DNA of 64,000 bases from Paenibacillus terrae (GTDB lineage Bacteria > Bacillota > Bacilli > Paenibacillales > Paenibacillaceae): contig NZ_PNXQ01000016.1 of NCBI RefSeq assembly GCF_005217525.1, positions 860,953 through 924,952 on the forward strand, in the 5' to 3' direction. The stretch's first letter is position 1. The number at the start of each line of letters is the position of its first letter. Below, piece after piece: positions 25,704 through 36,171 of the stretch. Under the pieces are notes generated by a model. It did not search any database, was not told the origin of the DNA, and saw only the letters and a program-made list of their open reading frames with translations. A program made the position numbers and the translations under genes.

Positions 25704-26696
25704 TTGTCACAAGCATCCAAGCCTGTAAGCTACGGTGGTCAGGCTGTCATTGAAGGTGTCATGTTCGGCGGCAAGCGTGTCAATGTCACGGCAGTTCGCC
25801 GCAAAACTGGCGAAATCACATATTTGGAAGTACCGCGCAAGGAGCAATCCTGGGTGACCAAATTTCGCAGAATTCCGTTATTGCGGGGAATTGTAAGCAT
25901 CATCGACTCCAGCGCCAAGGGTACAAAACATTTGAACTATTCAGCCGATGCGTATGCTGATGATGAAATTGACCCAGAAGAACGCGCTGAACAAAAGAAA
26001 AAAGAAGAATCCCGCTGGAGCCTGAGTATGATCATCGGTGTGGCCGCGGTCGGGATTTTATCCTTTTTATTCGGCAAAATTGTGTTAACCCTCGTTCCGG
26101 TTGTTGTAGAGGACTTCCTGTTTAAAAATTTATTTCACGAGCAGATTTTGCATAATCTGGCGGAAGGAGCAATTAAGCTGATTCTGCTGTTGGCCTATTT
26201 ATGGGGAATTTCCCAAACTCCGTTGATCAAACGACTTTTCCAGTATCACGGAGCAGAACATAAGGTGATTACCGCATATGAAGCGGGTGAAGAACTAACC
26301 CCTGCTAATGTGCAAAAATACAGTCGTCTGCATTACCGTTGTGGTAGCAGCTTTATCATGCTCACAGTGATCATCGGGGTACTTGTATATTCCCTGTTTA
26401 CGTATGATAATCTGTGGGAGCGTATGGGACAGCGGCTTTTGCTGCTTCCAATCGTGTTGGGGCTTTCTTTTGAATTTCTCAAGCTAACAAATGCCCTGCG
26501 GGAAATTCCGGTACTCCGTTATTTGGGATACCCCGGCCTGTGGCTGCAACTACTTACCACCAAAGAACCGACCGATGATCAAGTAGAGGTATCCATTGCT
26601 TCGTTCAAGCGTATGCTGGAATTGGATGCCGAGTTGGAAAATGTACCTGTAAAGGAGAACTTCAACAGCTCGGTCCTTGATCCTGTGAAAGGATGA
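25704..26696 (+). CDS. yqhQ: YqhQ-family membrane protein (DUF1385)
   Basis: The family signature YGGQAVIEGVMFGGKR (about 9-24) opens the protein; two or three hydrophobic helices (about 110-135, 150-170, 215-235) and the metal-ligand-like FQYHGAEHKVITAYE motif near 185 follow. B. subtilis YqhQ is a 318-residue protein of unknown function. I take TTG 25704 because AGAGGTGAG precedes it and it gives MSQASKPVSYGGQAV; GTG 25695 is an alternative. It reads away from the main operon block and is followed by a small membrane gene. Confidence 0.88.
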   Translation: MSQASKPVSYGGQAVIEGVMFGGKRVNVTAVRRKTGEITYLEVPRKEQSWVTKFRRIPLLRGIVSIIDSSAKGTKHLNYSADAYADDEIDPEERAEQKKKEESRWSLSMIIGVAAVGILSFLFGKIVLTLVPVVVEDFLFKNLFHEQILHNLAEGAIKLILLLAYLWGISQTPLIKRLFQYHGAEHKVITAYEAGEELTPANVQKYSRLHYRCGSSFIMLTVIIGVLVYSLFTYDNLWERMGQRLLLLPIVLGLSFEFLKLTNALREIPVLRYLGYPGLWLQLLTTKEPTDDQVEVSIASFKRMLELDAELENVPVKENFNSSVLDPVKG

Positions 26697-26703
26697 GTGA
26701 AAG

Positions 26704-27024
26704 ATGAACAGACATGCGGTTATTTTCTGGCTTACCCTTGCCTTGGGCGCATATGGGATTGTGGATATGGTATGGAGAGGAAGCTGGGGCTTTCTTATAA
26801 GTTTATTGATTCCTGTCCTTGTTTTTGCAGTTATATTTCTGCTGTACAAATACCTGCCAGGACGACGCACCCGTACGCCCAAGATTAAACCCTCTGCACG
26901 CACGATGGCCAAAACAGCCAGCACACGCAAGCAGCAGACTACAAGCAAGCGCAAAGCGTATCCTTTTCATGTTATTGAAGGTTCTAAGGGCAAAAACGAA
27001 GAAGAACAGCCTAAGTATCATTAG
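26704..27024 (+). CDS. Small membrane protein downstream of yqhQ
   Basis: 106 residues: two hydrophobic segments (about 6-24 and 29-48) and a strongly basic cytosolic tail (RRTRTPKIKPSARTMAKTASTRKQQ) ending in acidic residues. It starts eight bases after yqhQ and ends at a terminator, so it forms an operon with it. Not recognised beyond that. Confidence 0.75.
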   Translation: MNRHAVIFWLTLALGAYGIVDMVWRGSWGFLISLLIPVLVFAVIFLLYKYLPGRRTRTPKIKPSARTMAKTASTRKQQTTSKRKAYPFHVIEGSKGKNEEEQPKYH

Positions 27025-27049
27025 TCGATCACACTCTAACATGGTACGC

Positions 27050-27102
27050 AAAGGAGCCATCACCCGCGTAATGAAAAATCACCGGGAAATGGCTCCTTTT
27101 TT
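27050..27102 (+). terminator. Terminator of the yqhQ operon
   Basis: AAAGGAGCCAT and ATGGCTCCTTT form an 11-bp stem around a long loop, followed by TTTT. It is convergent with the patatin gene and may serve both directions. Confidence 0.85.
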
Positions 27103-27135
27103 AACCTCTTGACTCCAGTTCCAACTAACAAATGA

Positions 27136-28125
27136 TTATTTCATGGCGTACATCGTATCCTTCATTAATTGATACTTGTTATACTGCTGTTGATAAGAAG
27201 CGATGCTCCATTTGTGGAAAAAAGCGTCTCCTGCCTGCACACCAGATTCATACAACAAATTGCTTTGCTCAGGAGAAATGTTGAACTGTGCTGTGCGAAT
27301 GCCCAGCGTCGGGATTTTAATCGTCCGATATCGATTCTCCTGCTCAATATAACGCTCATCATGCGCTGATAGCATCGTATCAAAAATAGCTTGCAGCATC
27401 GTCAATGGCCCCCGTATATACGAAACCTTCGTTTCGGCTCCCGTTTTGCCCACCATCTGAAAGCCTACTGTTGGAATGGTTTTGGCCTTTCGTTCATTTA
27501 CAGGCTCATCAAAAAGCCATAAAGGCAGATTACTTAGCAATGCCCCATCGACAACAAACACAAATTGCTGTGAAAATTTTTTTCCTTTCGTGTGCAAAGG
27601 ATCAAGTCTTAGCATAACGGGGTCGAAAAAATATGGGATGCTTGTGCTCATCCGAATGGCCTTGGCCACCTCCAGTGAAGAGGAGCTCATACCGAAACGT
27701 TTGATATCCTCAGGAAGCACCAGAATGCGTCCGTTCGTTATGTCTGAAGCAATAATGCGCAGCTTGCCTGGAGGCAGATCCGCGAACGTACGCACTCCCT
27801 TGGCAAGCAACAGCTCCCGCACCCAATGCTCCAATGCTTCTCCAGAGTACAGCCCTTTTTTAAGAAAAATACGAGCTGCCGGTCCAACCCATTTGATGTT
27901 AAACACCGGAGAACGCCGTAACAAGCTGACCAAGGGGGTTTTCTCGATCACGGCTTTCATTTCATCTGCTGAATATCCTGCCGCCAACAAAGCAGCTACA
28001 ATAGCACCTGATGATGTACCCGCTACGCGGTTGAATACAATTTCATGCTCCTCCGCAGCCTTAACTGCACCCGCCAGCGATATACCCTTAACCCCTCCAC
28101 CCTGGAACACAGCATTGATCAGCAT
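27136..28125 (-). CDS. Patatin-like phospholipase
   Basis: A Ser/Asp-dyad lipid acyl hydrolase. The oxyanion loop FQGGGVKGI is at 8-16, the nucleophile elbow GTSSG at 36-40 (Ser38) and the catalytic Asp193 in VVDGALLSN. 329 residues, no signal peptide, so probably cytosolic or membrane-associated. Substrate unknown. ATG 28125. Its ribosome binding site GGAGG lies inside the 3' arm of a terminator-like hairpin (28134-28192), which suggests poor or conditional translation. Confidence 0.93.
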   Translation of the reverse strand: MLINAVFQGGGVKGISLAGAVKAAEEHEIVFNRVAGTSSGAIVAALLAAGYSADEMKAVIEKTPLVSLLRRSPVFNIKWVGPAARIFLKKGLYSGEALEHWVRELLLAKGVRTFADLPPGKLRIIASDITNGRILVLPEDIKRFGMSSSSLEVAKAIRMSTSIPYFFDPVMLRLDPLHTKGKKFSQQFVFVVDGALLSNLPLWLFDEPVNERKAKTIPTVGFQMVGKTGAETKVSYIRGPLTMLQAIFDTMLSAHDERYIEQENRYRTIKIPTLGIRTAQFNISPEQSNLLYESGVQAGDAFFHKWSIASYQQQYNKYQLMKDTMYAMK

Positions 28126-28133
28126 AGATCAAA

Positions 28134-28192
28134 AAACCTCCGTTCTCTTGGGAGTAAGCAGTTCTACTGCTTATGTATGAGAACGGAGGTTT
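28134..28192 (-). terminator. Hairpin between the glycosidase-like gene and the patatin gene
   Basis: Perfect 14-bp arms (28134-28147 and 28179-28192) enclose a second stem TAAGCAG/CTGCTTA. TTTTTT follows on the minus strand and TTTATTT on the plus strand. The 3' arm on the minus strand holds the GGAGG of the patatin gene, so the same RNA may terminate transcription and hide a ribosome binding site. Confidence 0.9.
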
Positions 28193-28223
28193 ATTTAGAA
28201 CCTATATGAACGAATTTACATCA

Positions 28224-29960
28224 TTATTGATAATAATTTTGAAGAAGCTGAATAAGTCCGTTCGGATTTTTCCTTAAATGCTGGGCACTAAAGTAAATAT
28301 CTCCTTTGATCTGGTTATAATTTTCGTTCAGCTTGAGTTGCTTAATCAACTCTTCGGCAGATTGCCAGCCCTTTTCAGGAGTGCCGATTTTATAAGGAGA
28401 ATGTCCAATGTACAGCTTAACATCTGAATTTTTGACCTCATTGGACCACCATGCCACAAGCTTGTCATAGCCAGCGGCCGGGAAACCGATACTCCAATAA
28501 ATCTGTGGAGCTACATAATCAATCCAGCCTTTGTTAATCCAGGTACGTACATCGGCAAATGTCGTATCATACGCTGTAACGCCTGCCTTCGTATCTGATC
28601 CGGTTAAGTCCTGAGACTTGTTGCGCCACACTCCAAAAGGACTAATACCGAATTGCACTTTGGACTTGCTTGCATGAATGCTTTTGCCCAAATCACGGAC
28701 AAAGCTGTTCACATTATCTCTCCGCCAGTCGTCTTTGTTAGAAATTTTGTTGGCATTATAAGCTTGAAAAGTCGCATCATCATCAAAAGTACCGCTGTAT
28801 GGATAGAAATAGTCATCCAAATGAACGCCGTCAATATCGTATCCGTCCACAACCTCCATAATCGCATCAATGACATGCTGGCGAGCGGCGGGAATACCCG
28901 GATTGATGTAAAGCTGGCTGCCATTCTTAACAATCCAATCCGGATGTTGGTTAGCGACATGGTTTGCAGCTAAACCATTGGTGGTCCCTGTAGAATTGGC
29001 GCGGAAAGGGTTAAACCAGGCATGGAACTCCATCCCCCGCTTGTGCGATTCACTAATCATAAATTTTAAAGGATCATAGCCCGGATTTTTACCTTGGGTA
29101 TTCGTCAGGTACTTGCTCCATGGCACAAGATTGGACGGATACAGCGCATCCCCACTGGCCCGGACCTGAACAAAAACCGCATTAATACCCATCCCCTGCA
29201 AATCATCAAGCATTTTGGTAAATTCCTGCTTTTGCTTCTCGGTGCTGCTTCGGGCGGCGGAAGAAGGCCAATCCCCGTTAATCGTAGAAATCCAAGCCCC
29301 ACGCATGGAAGTAGAAGCTTTCACTTGCACGACCTGTCCCTGCGAAGAATTGGAGCTGCCCTCATTGGTTGATGTAGACGGTGAAGTGACACTCGCCTGC
29401 TCGTCATCATTAATTCCCTGATTCGTATCTACACTTCCCGGATTGTCAGATGTAGACATATTGGAGCTGGAGCCGCCACCGGAGGATGTTGTTCCGCCTG
29501 TGGCGGCACCCACTTTACCACTATTTAACGTAATGACTCGCTCTGAAGCTCGCCAGTCCACTTTTAATCCCAACTCTTCCCCAACAAAACGCAGCGGCAC
29601 CATGACTCTTCCGCTCGTCATACGCGCAGATGCGTCCAATCGAACTGACTTGCCATTCACTATAGCACTCTGTCCGCCGTTTTCCATAGAAATGTTCTTG
29701 TCTTGTGCTGCAATGGTTACCGTACCGGACGATGCTGACCAGTTAACCTGAGCGCCTAATCCCTCACTGATCACCCGCAAGGGTACCATCGTTACGTTGG
29801 CTCCCTGTACAATGTATGGCGAAGCATCACTTTTCAGTGGTTGCCCGTCCAATATAATTTCAATCTCTCCGTTTGGAGCCGCTTGCACTCCTGGCACAAC
29901 TGCCGTCTGCACCGCCAGCAGTAAACCCGCAGCCAGTGCCCATGTTTTCTTCCAATTCAT
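28224..29960 (-). CDS. Secreted glycosidase-like protein with copper amine oxidase N-type domains
   Basis: Signal peptide 1-27, two copper-amine-oxidase-N repeats (about 30-150, each with VPLRVISEGLG or VPLRFVGEELG), a Ser/Thr/Gly-rich linker (about 150-215), then a glycosyl-hydrolase-like GHL10/DUF187 domain (about 218-575) beginning MRGAWISTINGDWP and containing DIDGVHLDDYFYP, HAWFNPFRAN and PQIYWSIGFP. The family is believed to act on cell-wall or surface polysaccharides. 578 residues. ATG 29960. Probably cell-surface located through the N-terminal repeats. Confidence 0.9.
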   Translation of the reverse strand: MNWKKTWALAAGLLLAVQTAVVPGVQAAPNGEIEIILDGQPLKSDASPYIVQGANVTMVPLRVISEGLGAQVNWSASSGTVTIAAQDKNISMENGGQSAIVNGKSVRLDASARMTSGRVMVPLRFVGEELGLKVDWRASERVITLNSGKVGAATGGTTSSGGGSSSNMSTSDNPGSVDTNQGINDDEQASVTSPSTSTNEGSSNSSQGQVVQVKASTSMRGAWISTINGDWPSSAARSSTEKQKQEFTKMLDDLQGMGINAVFVQVRASGDALYPSNLVPWSKYLTNTQGKNPGYDPLKFMISESHKRGMEFHAWFNPFRANSTGTTNGLAANHVANQHPDWIVKNGSQLYINPGIPAARQHVIDAIMEVVDGYDIDGVHLDDYFYPYSGTFDDDATFQAYNANKISNKDDWRRDNVNSFVRDLGKSIHASKSKVQFGISPFGVWRNKSQDLTGSDTKAGVTAYDTTFADVRTWINKGWIDYVAPQIYWSIGFPAAGYDKLVAWWSNEVKNSDVKLYIGHSPYKIGTPEKGWQSAEELIKQLKLNENYNQIKGDIYFSAQHLRKNPNGLIQLLQNYYQ

Positions 29961-30065
29961 ATGATTACAATCCCCCGCTAACCCCGTTAATTTTTAACCC
30001 TGTCTTGTCCTGCTATATAATGGATAGACGCTAATACCCGGGTATTTGTTGCGGTAGGGACAAAT

Positions 30066-30098
30066 AAAAAAAGCATCTGTCCTTACGGACGATGCCTG
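30066..30098 (-). terminator. Terminator of mntR
   Basis: GCATC..TCC paired with GGA..GATGC around a GTAA loop, then TTTTTTT on the minus strand. It begins a few bases inside the end of mntR. Confidence 0.85.
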
Positions 30099-30524
30099 TC
30101 AGGAATCACCACTCAATTCCTTGTGTATATCGTGAAGCTGGCGCAAACGATCTTCATCCTGGCGGAAATATTCGACCAATGTCTCAATGCGGGTGATGGA
30201 ATCCCAGCTTAAATGGTGCTCAATACCTTCCACATCTTTATAGATCAGGTCCTTGTCGACCCCAATCATATCCAGAAATTGCTCTAGTAACTGGTGGCGA
30301 TCAACCAGCCGTTTGCCGACCTTTTTCCCTTTGGGTGTTAAAATTAATCCCCGATATTTCTCATATACGAGATAGTCGTCCTTATCCAGCTTCTGGATCA
30401 TCTTGGTAACGGACGAAGGATGGACCTCCAGACCCTCAGCGATATCCGAGACACGGGCGTATCCCTTCTCATCAATCAGCTGGTAAATGCGCTCCAAATA
30501 ATCTTCCATGCTTGGCGTTGGCAC
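30099..30524 (-). CDS. mntR: Manganese transport regulator MntR
   Basis: DtxR-family repressor of Mn(II) uptake. An N-terminal winged helix (1-60, [28 protein letters not shown]) and a dimerisation/metal domain with Asp7-equivalent, [20 protein letters not shown] (Glu/His ligands near 98-103) give the MntR rather than DtxR pattern; there is no SH3-like domain and length is 141, as in B. subtilis (142). GTG 30524, GAGGG upstream. It diverges from splB. Confidence 0.93.
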   Translation of the reverse strand: MPTPSMEDYLERIYQLIDEKGYARVSDIAEGLEVHPSSVTKMIQKLDKDDYLVYEKYRGLILTPKGKKVGKRLVDRHQLLEQFLDMIGVDKDLIYKDVEGIEHHLSWDSITRIETLVEYFRQDEDRLRQLHDIHKELSGDS

Positions 30525-30594
30525 TTGTTTCCCTCTTTTCTGTTATTGAACGGGCGCTTACCGCCTTCATTTCCTGCGTTGAACCTACATATGT

Positions 30595-30613
30595 AATGAT
30601 ACATGTTATCATT
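30595..30613. repeat. Short dyad between mntR and splB
   Basis: AATGATA-CATGT-TATCATT, a perfect inverted repeat of 7-bp arms and a 5-base centre. It has the size of an operator and could serve mntR. It does not match the MntR box I know. Confidence 0.4.
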
Positions 30614-30776
30614 GCCTATTGGCAAGTCTCATCCCTCTGCTCACAGCTATTGCCACGATTTGTTCAATTTAAGCAGGGTACACTAATAACGTCCCTGTAT
30701 CATTCTCCTATGGCATGAGTTAGAGTTGGACATCCAAGCTACTACTGGATATTTATTCCTGAAAGGAGCGTTACCC

Positions 30777-31841
30777 ATGTCCACGCTTGAGCGTACTCCT
30801 GTCAAAACCAAAGGAACCAAACCGTTCGTGCCTGATCTGGTGTTTTTCGAGCCAGACGCACTGAATTATCCTAAGGGTCAGCGTATTATGGATTGGGTCA
30901 AAGCAAAAGGCATTCCGTATCGTATGACCACATCTCATAACCGGATTACCAATTTACCGGGCGAAACCGAAGTTGAAAAGTATCGAATGGCGAAAAAGAC
31001 GTTGGTCGTCGGTATTCGCAAAACGCTAACTTTCGACCAGTCGAAGCCCTCTGCTGAATACGCCATTCCCATTTCGACCGGATGCATGGGACACTGCCAC
31101 TATTGTTATTTGCAAACGACATTAGGGGCAAAGCCGTATATACGTGTCTATGTCAATACGGACGATATCTTATCGGCAGCGAAAGGCTATATCGAGGAAC
31201 GTGCGCCCGAAATTACTCGTTTTGAAGCAGCCTGTACCTCCGATCCTGTTGGTTTGGAGCATATCACCGGATCGCTCGGGGAATTGATTCGTTTTATGGC
31301 AGATGAAGAATTTGGTCGTCTGCGTTTTGTTACCAAATATCATCATGTCGATCCACTGCTGGATATTCAGCATAATGGCCATACCCGCATTCGTTTTAGC
31401 ATTAATTCCGATTATGTTATTAAACAGTTTGAGCCTGCGACTTCACGCTTCGAAGAACGTATTGAAGCAGCGGGTAAAATCGCCCGAGCCGGTTATCCGC
31501 TAGGCTTTATTATCGCCCCGATCATCTGGTATGACGGTTGGGAAGAAGGATACGGTGAACTGCTGCGCAAACTGGGGGAAACCTTGCCTCATGATGCCAC
31601 AAAAGATCTGACGTTCGAATTGATCCAGCATCGTTTTACCAAAACGTCCAAGGCTGTAATTGAGAAGCGTTATCCCAAAACCAAGCTGGAAATGGACATG
31701 GAGAAACGCAAGAAAAAATGGGGCCGTTGGGGACAAAATAAATACGTTTACCCTGATGAACAGCAAAACGCCCTGCGAGAATTTATCACTGAGCGCATTT
31801 TTGAACATTTTCCATTAAGTCGTATTGAGTATTTCACATAA
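30777..31841 (+). CDS. splB: Spore photoproduct lyase
   Basis: A radical-SAM enzyme that reverses the thymine dimer of UV-treated spores during germination. It has the CxxxCxxC cluster motif at Cys103, Cys107 and Cys110 (TGCMGHCHYC) and the conserved Cys153 (FEAACTSDP), the H-donor position known for B. subtilis (Cys141). 354 residues. ATG 30777, GAAAGGAG eight bases upstream; an in-frame ATG 51 bases earlier lacks a good site. splA is not present upstream. It overlaps the end of ccdA by eight bases, convergently. Confidence 0.95.
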   Translation: MSTLERTPVKTKGTKPFVPDLVFFEPDALNYPKGQRIMDWVKAKGIPYRMTTSHNRITNLPGETEVEKYRMAKKTLVVGIRKTLTFDQSKPSAEYAIPISTGCMGHCHYCYLQTTLGAKPYIRVYVNTDDILSAAKGYIEERAPEITRFEAACTSDPVGLEHITGSLGELIRFMADEEFGRLRFVTKYHHVDPLLDIQHNGHTRIRFSINSDYVIKQFEPATSRFEERIEAAGKIARAGYPLGFIIAPIIWYDGWEEGYGELLRKLGETLPHDATKDLTFELIQHRFTKTSKAVIEKRYPKTKLEMDMEKRKKKWGRWGQNKYVYPDEQQNALREFITERIFEHFPLSRIEYFT

Positions 31842-32556
31842 CCAGCATCCAATCCGGGGTAATCCGTTGTAAAAACAATGTTACATCTGTCATATGATCG
31901 GTTACCAGCAAAATACCGGTGATAACAAGCAGTATACCGCCTGTTTTAACGATAATCGACGTGTAACGCGAGGATAAACGAACAGAGCCAGCCAGTAAAG
32001 CCAATGCAAAAAATGGAATCGCAAAACCAAGCGCGTAGCCTGTGACCAGCTTGAACCAGGTATGATGCTCTACTGCCGCTAAAGCGATAATAGCCGTCAG
32101 CATGGGACCGATACAGGGAGACCAGCCTGCCGCAAATCCAATTCCGATCACAAAGGAACCGGCATAACCGGCAGGCTTCCATGTCCAGCGAAGCTTATGC
32201 TCCCGCATTAAAATCAAAGGCCGTATCACACCAATAGATACCAGCCCCATCGCCAAGATCAGTATCCCCGCAACCACTCTTAGCGTATCCTTATAATTGC
32301 CAAACCATTCTCCCAGCAACCCTACGCTTGCACCCAAGGAATAAAACACAAGGGAAAAGCCCAGTACAAAAGCTAGGGTATGTCCCATCGTACGGTAACG
32401 CACCTCAGCCTTATGCCGTCCTTCGGCCAGTTCACGTGCCGACATCCCCGTCATATAAGATAAATAAGAGGGGTACAGTGGCAAACAGCAAGGTGAGAAA
32501 AAAGAAACCATTCCTGCTATGATCGCCAACCCGGCGTTAACATCCGTCATCATCAT
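31834..32556 (-). CDS. ccdA: Cytochrome c biogenesis protein CcdA
   Basis: Membrane thiol-disulfide carrier that passes reducing power to the outer face for cytochrome c maturation or endospore-coat enzymes. Six hydrophobic helices; cysteines in FFSPCCLPLYPSY (about 19-31) and GWSPCIGP (about 144-151) form the transfer pair, though the first motif has two adjacent Cys. 240 residues. Start at the first of three ATG (32556), GGAGG just upstream. No thioredoxin-like partner lies beside it. Confidence 0.92.
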   Translation of the reverse strand: MMMTDVNAGLAIIAGMVSFFSPCCLPLYPSYLSYMTGMSARELAEGRHKAEVRYRTMGHTLAFVLGFSLVFYSLGASVGLLGEWFGNYKDTLRVVAGILILAMGLVSIGVIRPLILMREHKLRWTWKPAGYAGSFVIGIGFAAGWSPCIGPMLTAIIALAAVEHHTWFKLVTGYALGFAIPFFALALLAGSVRLSSRYTSIIVKTGGILLVITGILLVTDHMTDVTLFLQRITPDWMLVM

Positions 32557-32644
32557 TTCCTCCCGCCTGTCTTAAGTAAACGCGAGCAAAACAAGCTCTA
32601 TTACTAAAACATACGTGAGGAAGCAGCCAAATATGTTGCAACCC

Positions 32645-32695
32645 AAAAAGCGTATGCCCTGGCATGTGAGCCGAAAGACATACGCTATTACAACC
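32645..32695 (-). terminator. Terminator of metG
   Basis: AGCGTATG and CATACGCT pair over 8 bp around a 22-base loop, followed by TTTTT on the minus strand, just after the metG stop. Confidence 0.8.
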
Positions 32696-32700
32696 TTTAT

Positions 32701-34740
<2,040 letters not shown>

Positions 34741-34811
34741 TCATGGCAGCAAAATAAGGCATGCTCCCCTGAATTCGGTACTCCAATTCATGTTTTTCAC
34801 ACCAATTGGGC

Positions 34812-35105
34812 ACAAAAAAGACCCCCGTCCCTATGGGACGAGAGTCACCTCACGCGTTACCACCCAAATTCCCCGTATCCTCGCAGACTACAGGCTTCAC
34901 CAGTCATTTCTGACCGCCCATTAACGCTGGATCACGCCTTTCCCTTACGGTCGCCCCTATAAAACATTGAACGGTGGCAAGCACGCTCGAAAAAGGTTCC
35001 TCCAGGACCATATTCAGGCTTCGTCCAGACCGGTTTGCAGCTAACCCCGGCTCTCTGTACTGGACGGTTGACCCTACTCATCCCTTCGCAGGAAAACATT
35101 ATTAT
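34812..35105 (-). ncRNA. T-box leader of metG (Met specifier)
   Basis: The antiterminator core TGGGTGGTAACGCGTG is at about 34851-34866, next to a terminator stem (GACTCTCGTCCC / GGGACGGGGGTC) followed by TTTTTT at 34812-34847. Stem I contains an AGTA-type bulge and a GAGAGCCG element, and the specifier loop reads GAATATGGTC with ATG (Met) at 35009-35011. Uncharged tRNA-Met should stabilise the antiterminator. Confidence 0.9.
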
Positions 35106-35109
35106 CCAA

Positions 35110-35139
35110 AATATAACCAAACCCGCATAGCTATGTCAA
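35110..35139 (-). promoter_or_regulatory. Sigma-A promoter of metG
   Basis: Consensus TTGACA (35134-35139) and TATATT (35110-35115) with 18 bp between, just upstream of the T-box leader. The -35 overlaps the last codons and stop of yidD. Confidence 0.75.
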
Positions 35140-35426
35140 GTCAAGCCCTTCCCAGTACGGTCAGCAAAACGATCTTCATCGGATCTATTCGCCCGCTTTT
35201 TAGCAGGAGGCACCAAATCTACACCGCCCGGATGAAAGGGATGGCACTTTGCTATACGTTTGGCGGACAGCCAGGAGCCCTTGAACGCACCATGCACTTC
35301 CACCGCTTCCAGCGCGTACTGGGAGCACGTCGGATAGAAGCGGCAGGTCGGTGGCTTTAATGGTGAAATATAGGATCGGTATAACTTAATCGGAGCTTGA
35401 ACCACTCTGCGTGTGGTAATCTTCAT
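35136..35426 (-). CDS. yidD: Membrane protein insertion efficiency factor YidD
   Basis: A 96-residue basic protein with the family motif [34 protein letters not shown] (split over 14-48): the three cysteine positions and [10 protein letters not shown] are diagnostic. YidD assists YidC-dependent insertion. ATG 35426, GGAGG eight bases upstream inside the end of zur, one base after the zur stop, so it is coupled to zur. An upstream in-frame extension lacks support. Confidence 0.92.
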   Translation of the reverse strand: MKITTRRVVQAPIKLYRSYISPLKPPTCRFYPTCSQYALEAVEVHGAFKGSWLSAKRIAKCHPFHPGGVDLVPPAKKRANRSDEDRFADRTGKGLT

Positions 35427-35427
35427 T

Positions 35428-35928
35428 TCAGTAGCCTCCGTGGCTGTGAGTGTGACCGCTCGCCTGTTTGTATCCCCCATTAGAATTGGCCTCTGCTTGC
35501 CCGTTCTTCTTCTGGCACTTCTTGCAATAACCAAAAATCTCAAACTTGTGTTCAACAATTTGGAACTGATCTGTCGTATCTGTCATTTGCATCGGGCAGA
35601 AAGAGATCGGTAAAGTTTTCTGACAGCTCAGGCAAATCATATGGTGGTGGTGATGATGCTCATTGCAGCTTACCTTGAATTTCATCCCATCCTCAAAAGA
35701 TACCTGCTCCAGCACACCCAATTCCTGCATCACACGCAAATTACGGTAAACAGTGTCAAAGCTGAGTCCGCTGTATTTTTTACCCATATATTCATAAACG
35801 TCTTTTGGGGACAGATACCCTTCGTTCTCGGAAAATAACGTGGCCAGCGTCTTGCGCTGATCCGTAATACGCAGCCCCTGAGTGGACATTGTTGCGATAA
35901 TCTCATCCTTTGTCAGCATGCGTTTCAC
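35428..35928 (-). CDS. zur: Fur-family zinc regulator Zur
   Basis: Fur-family repressor; the C-terminal CxxC pairs (CLSCQK, CKKCQKK) bind structural zinc. The winged helix covers about 1-85 ([24 protein letters not shown]) and the His-rich motif [15 protein letters not shown] is near 88-102, like Zur rather than PerR, which has an Asp in that site. A non-family tail of about 20 residues, rich in Gly, His and Ser (GHTHSHGGY), may bind extra metal. 166 residues. ATG 35928. yidD follows one base after its stop. Confidence 0.85.
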   Translation of the reverse strand: MKRMLTKDEIIATMSTQGLRITDQRKTLATLFSENEGYLSPKDVYEYMGKKYSGLSFDTVYRNLRVMQELGVLEQVSFEDGMKFKVSCNEHHHHHHMICLSCQKTLPISFCPMQMTDTTDQFQIVEHKFEIFGYCKKCQKKNGQAEANSNGGYKQASGHTHSHGGY

Positions 35929-35957
35929 CCTCCCCTGTCTGTAGTTTCAGGTTATCT

Positions 35958-35990
35958 GATGCAGGCTTAGGCTTGCATCTGCTTATTATA
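35958..35990 (-). promoter_or_regulatory. Extended -10 promoter of zur with an adjacent dyad
   Basis: TGGTATAAT (TATAAT at 35985-35990, TGG just before it on the minus strand) lies about 60 bases before the zur start. Immediately downstream, an imperfect dyad occupies 35958-35979 (GATGCA/TGCATC ends). A repressor bound there would block initiation, suggesting autoregulation. It does not resemble the B. subtilis Zur box that I know. Confidence 0.5.
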
Positions 35991-36039
35991 CCACGATTAA
36001 AGTCAAAGTTATAAGAGATATTCGCGCTCTTGATAAAGA

Positions 36040-36100
36040 AAAAGACGTTCTTCCTGTGCTTGAACCGAATCCGCAGCAGGAGAACGCCTTTATTCTGTAA
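36040..36100 (-). terminator. Terminator of the PKD-domain protein gene
   Basis: GGCGTTCT..CCTG pairs with CAGG..AGAACGTC around a loop of about 20 bases, followed by TTTTTC on the minus strand, about 75 bases after the stop. Confidence 0.75.
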
Positions 36101-36171
36101 GTGATCTGACTTTAAACGGTGAATGATGAGACCCTTCGGTCTAAACCAATAAACAATACCGGATGCACATA

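Noticed and set aside
30614-30776. Sigma-G promoter of splB
   Set aside because: Expected from B. subtilis, but no pair of -35 and -10 elements with acceptable spacing could be defended.
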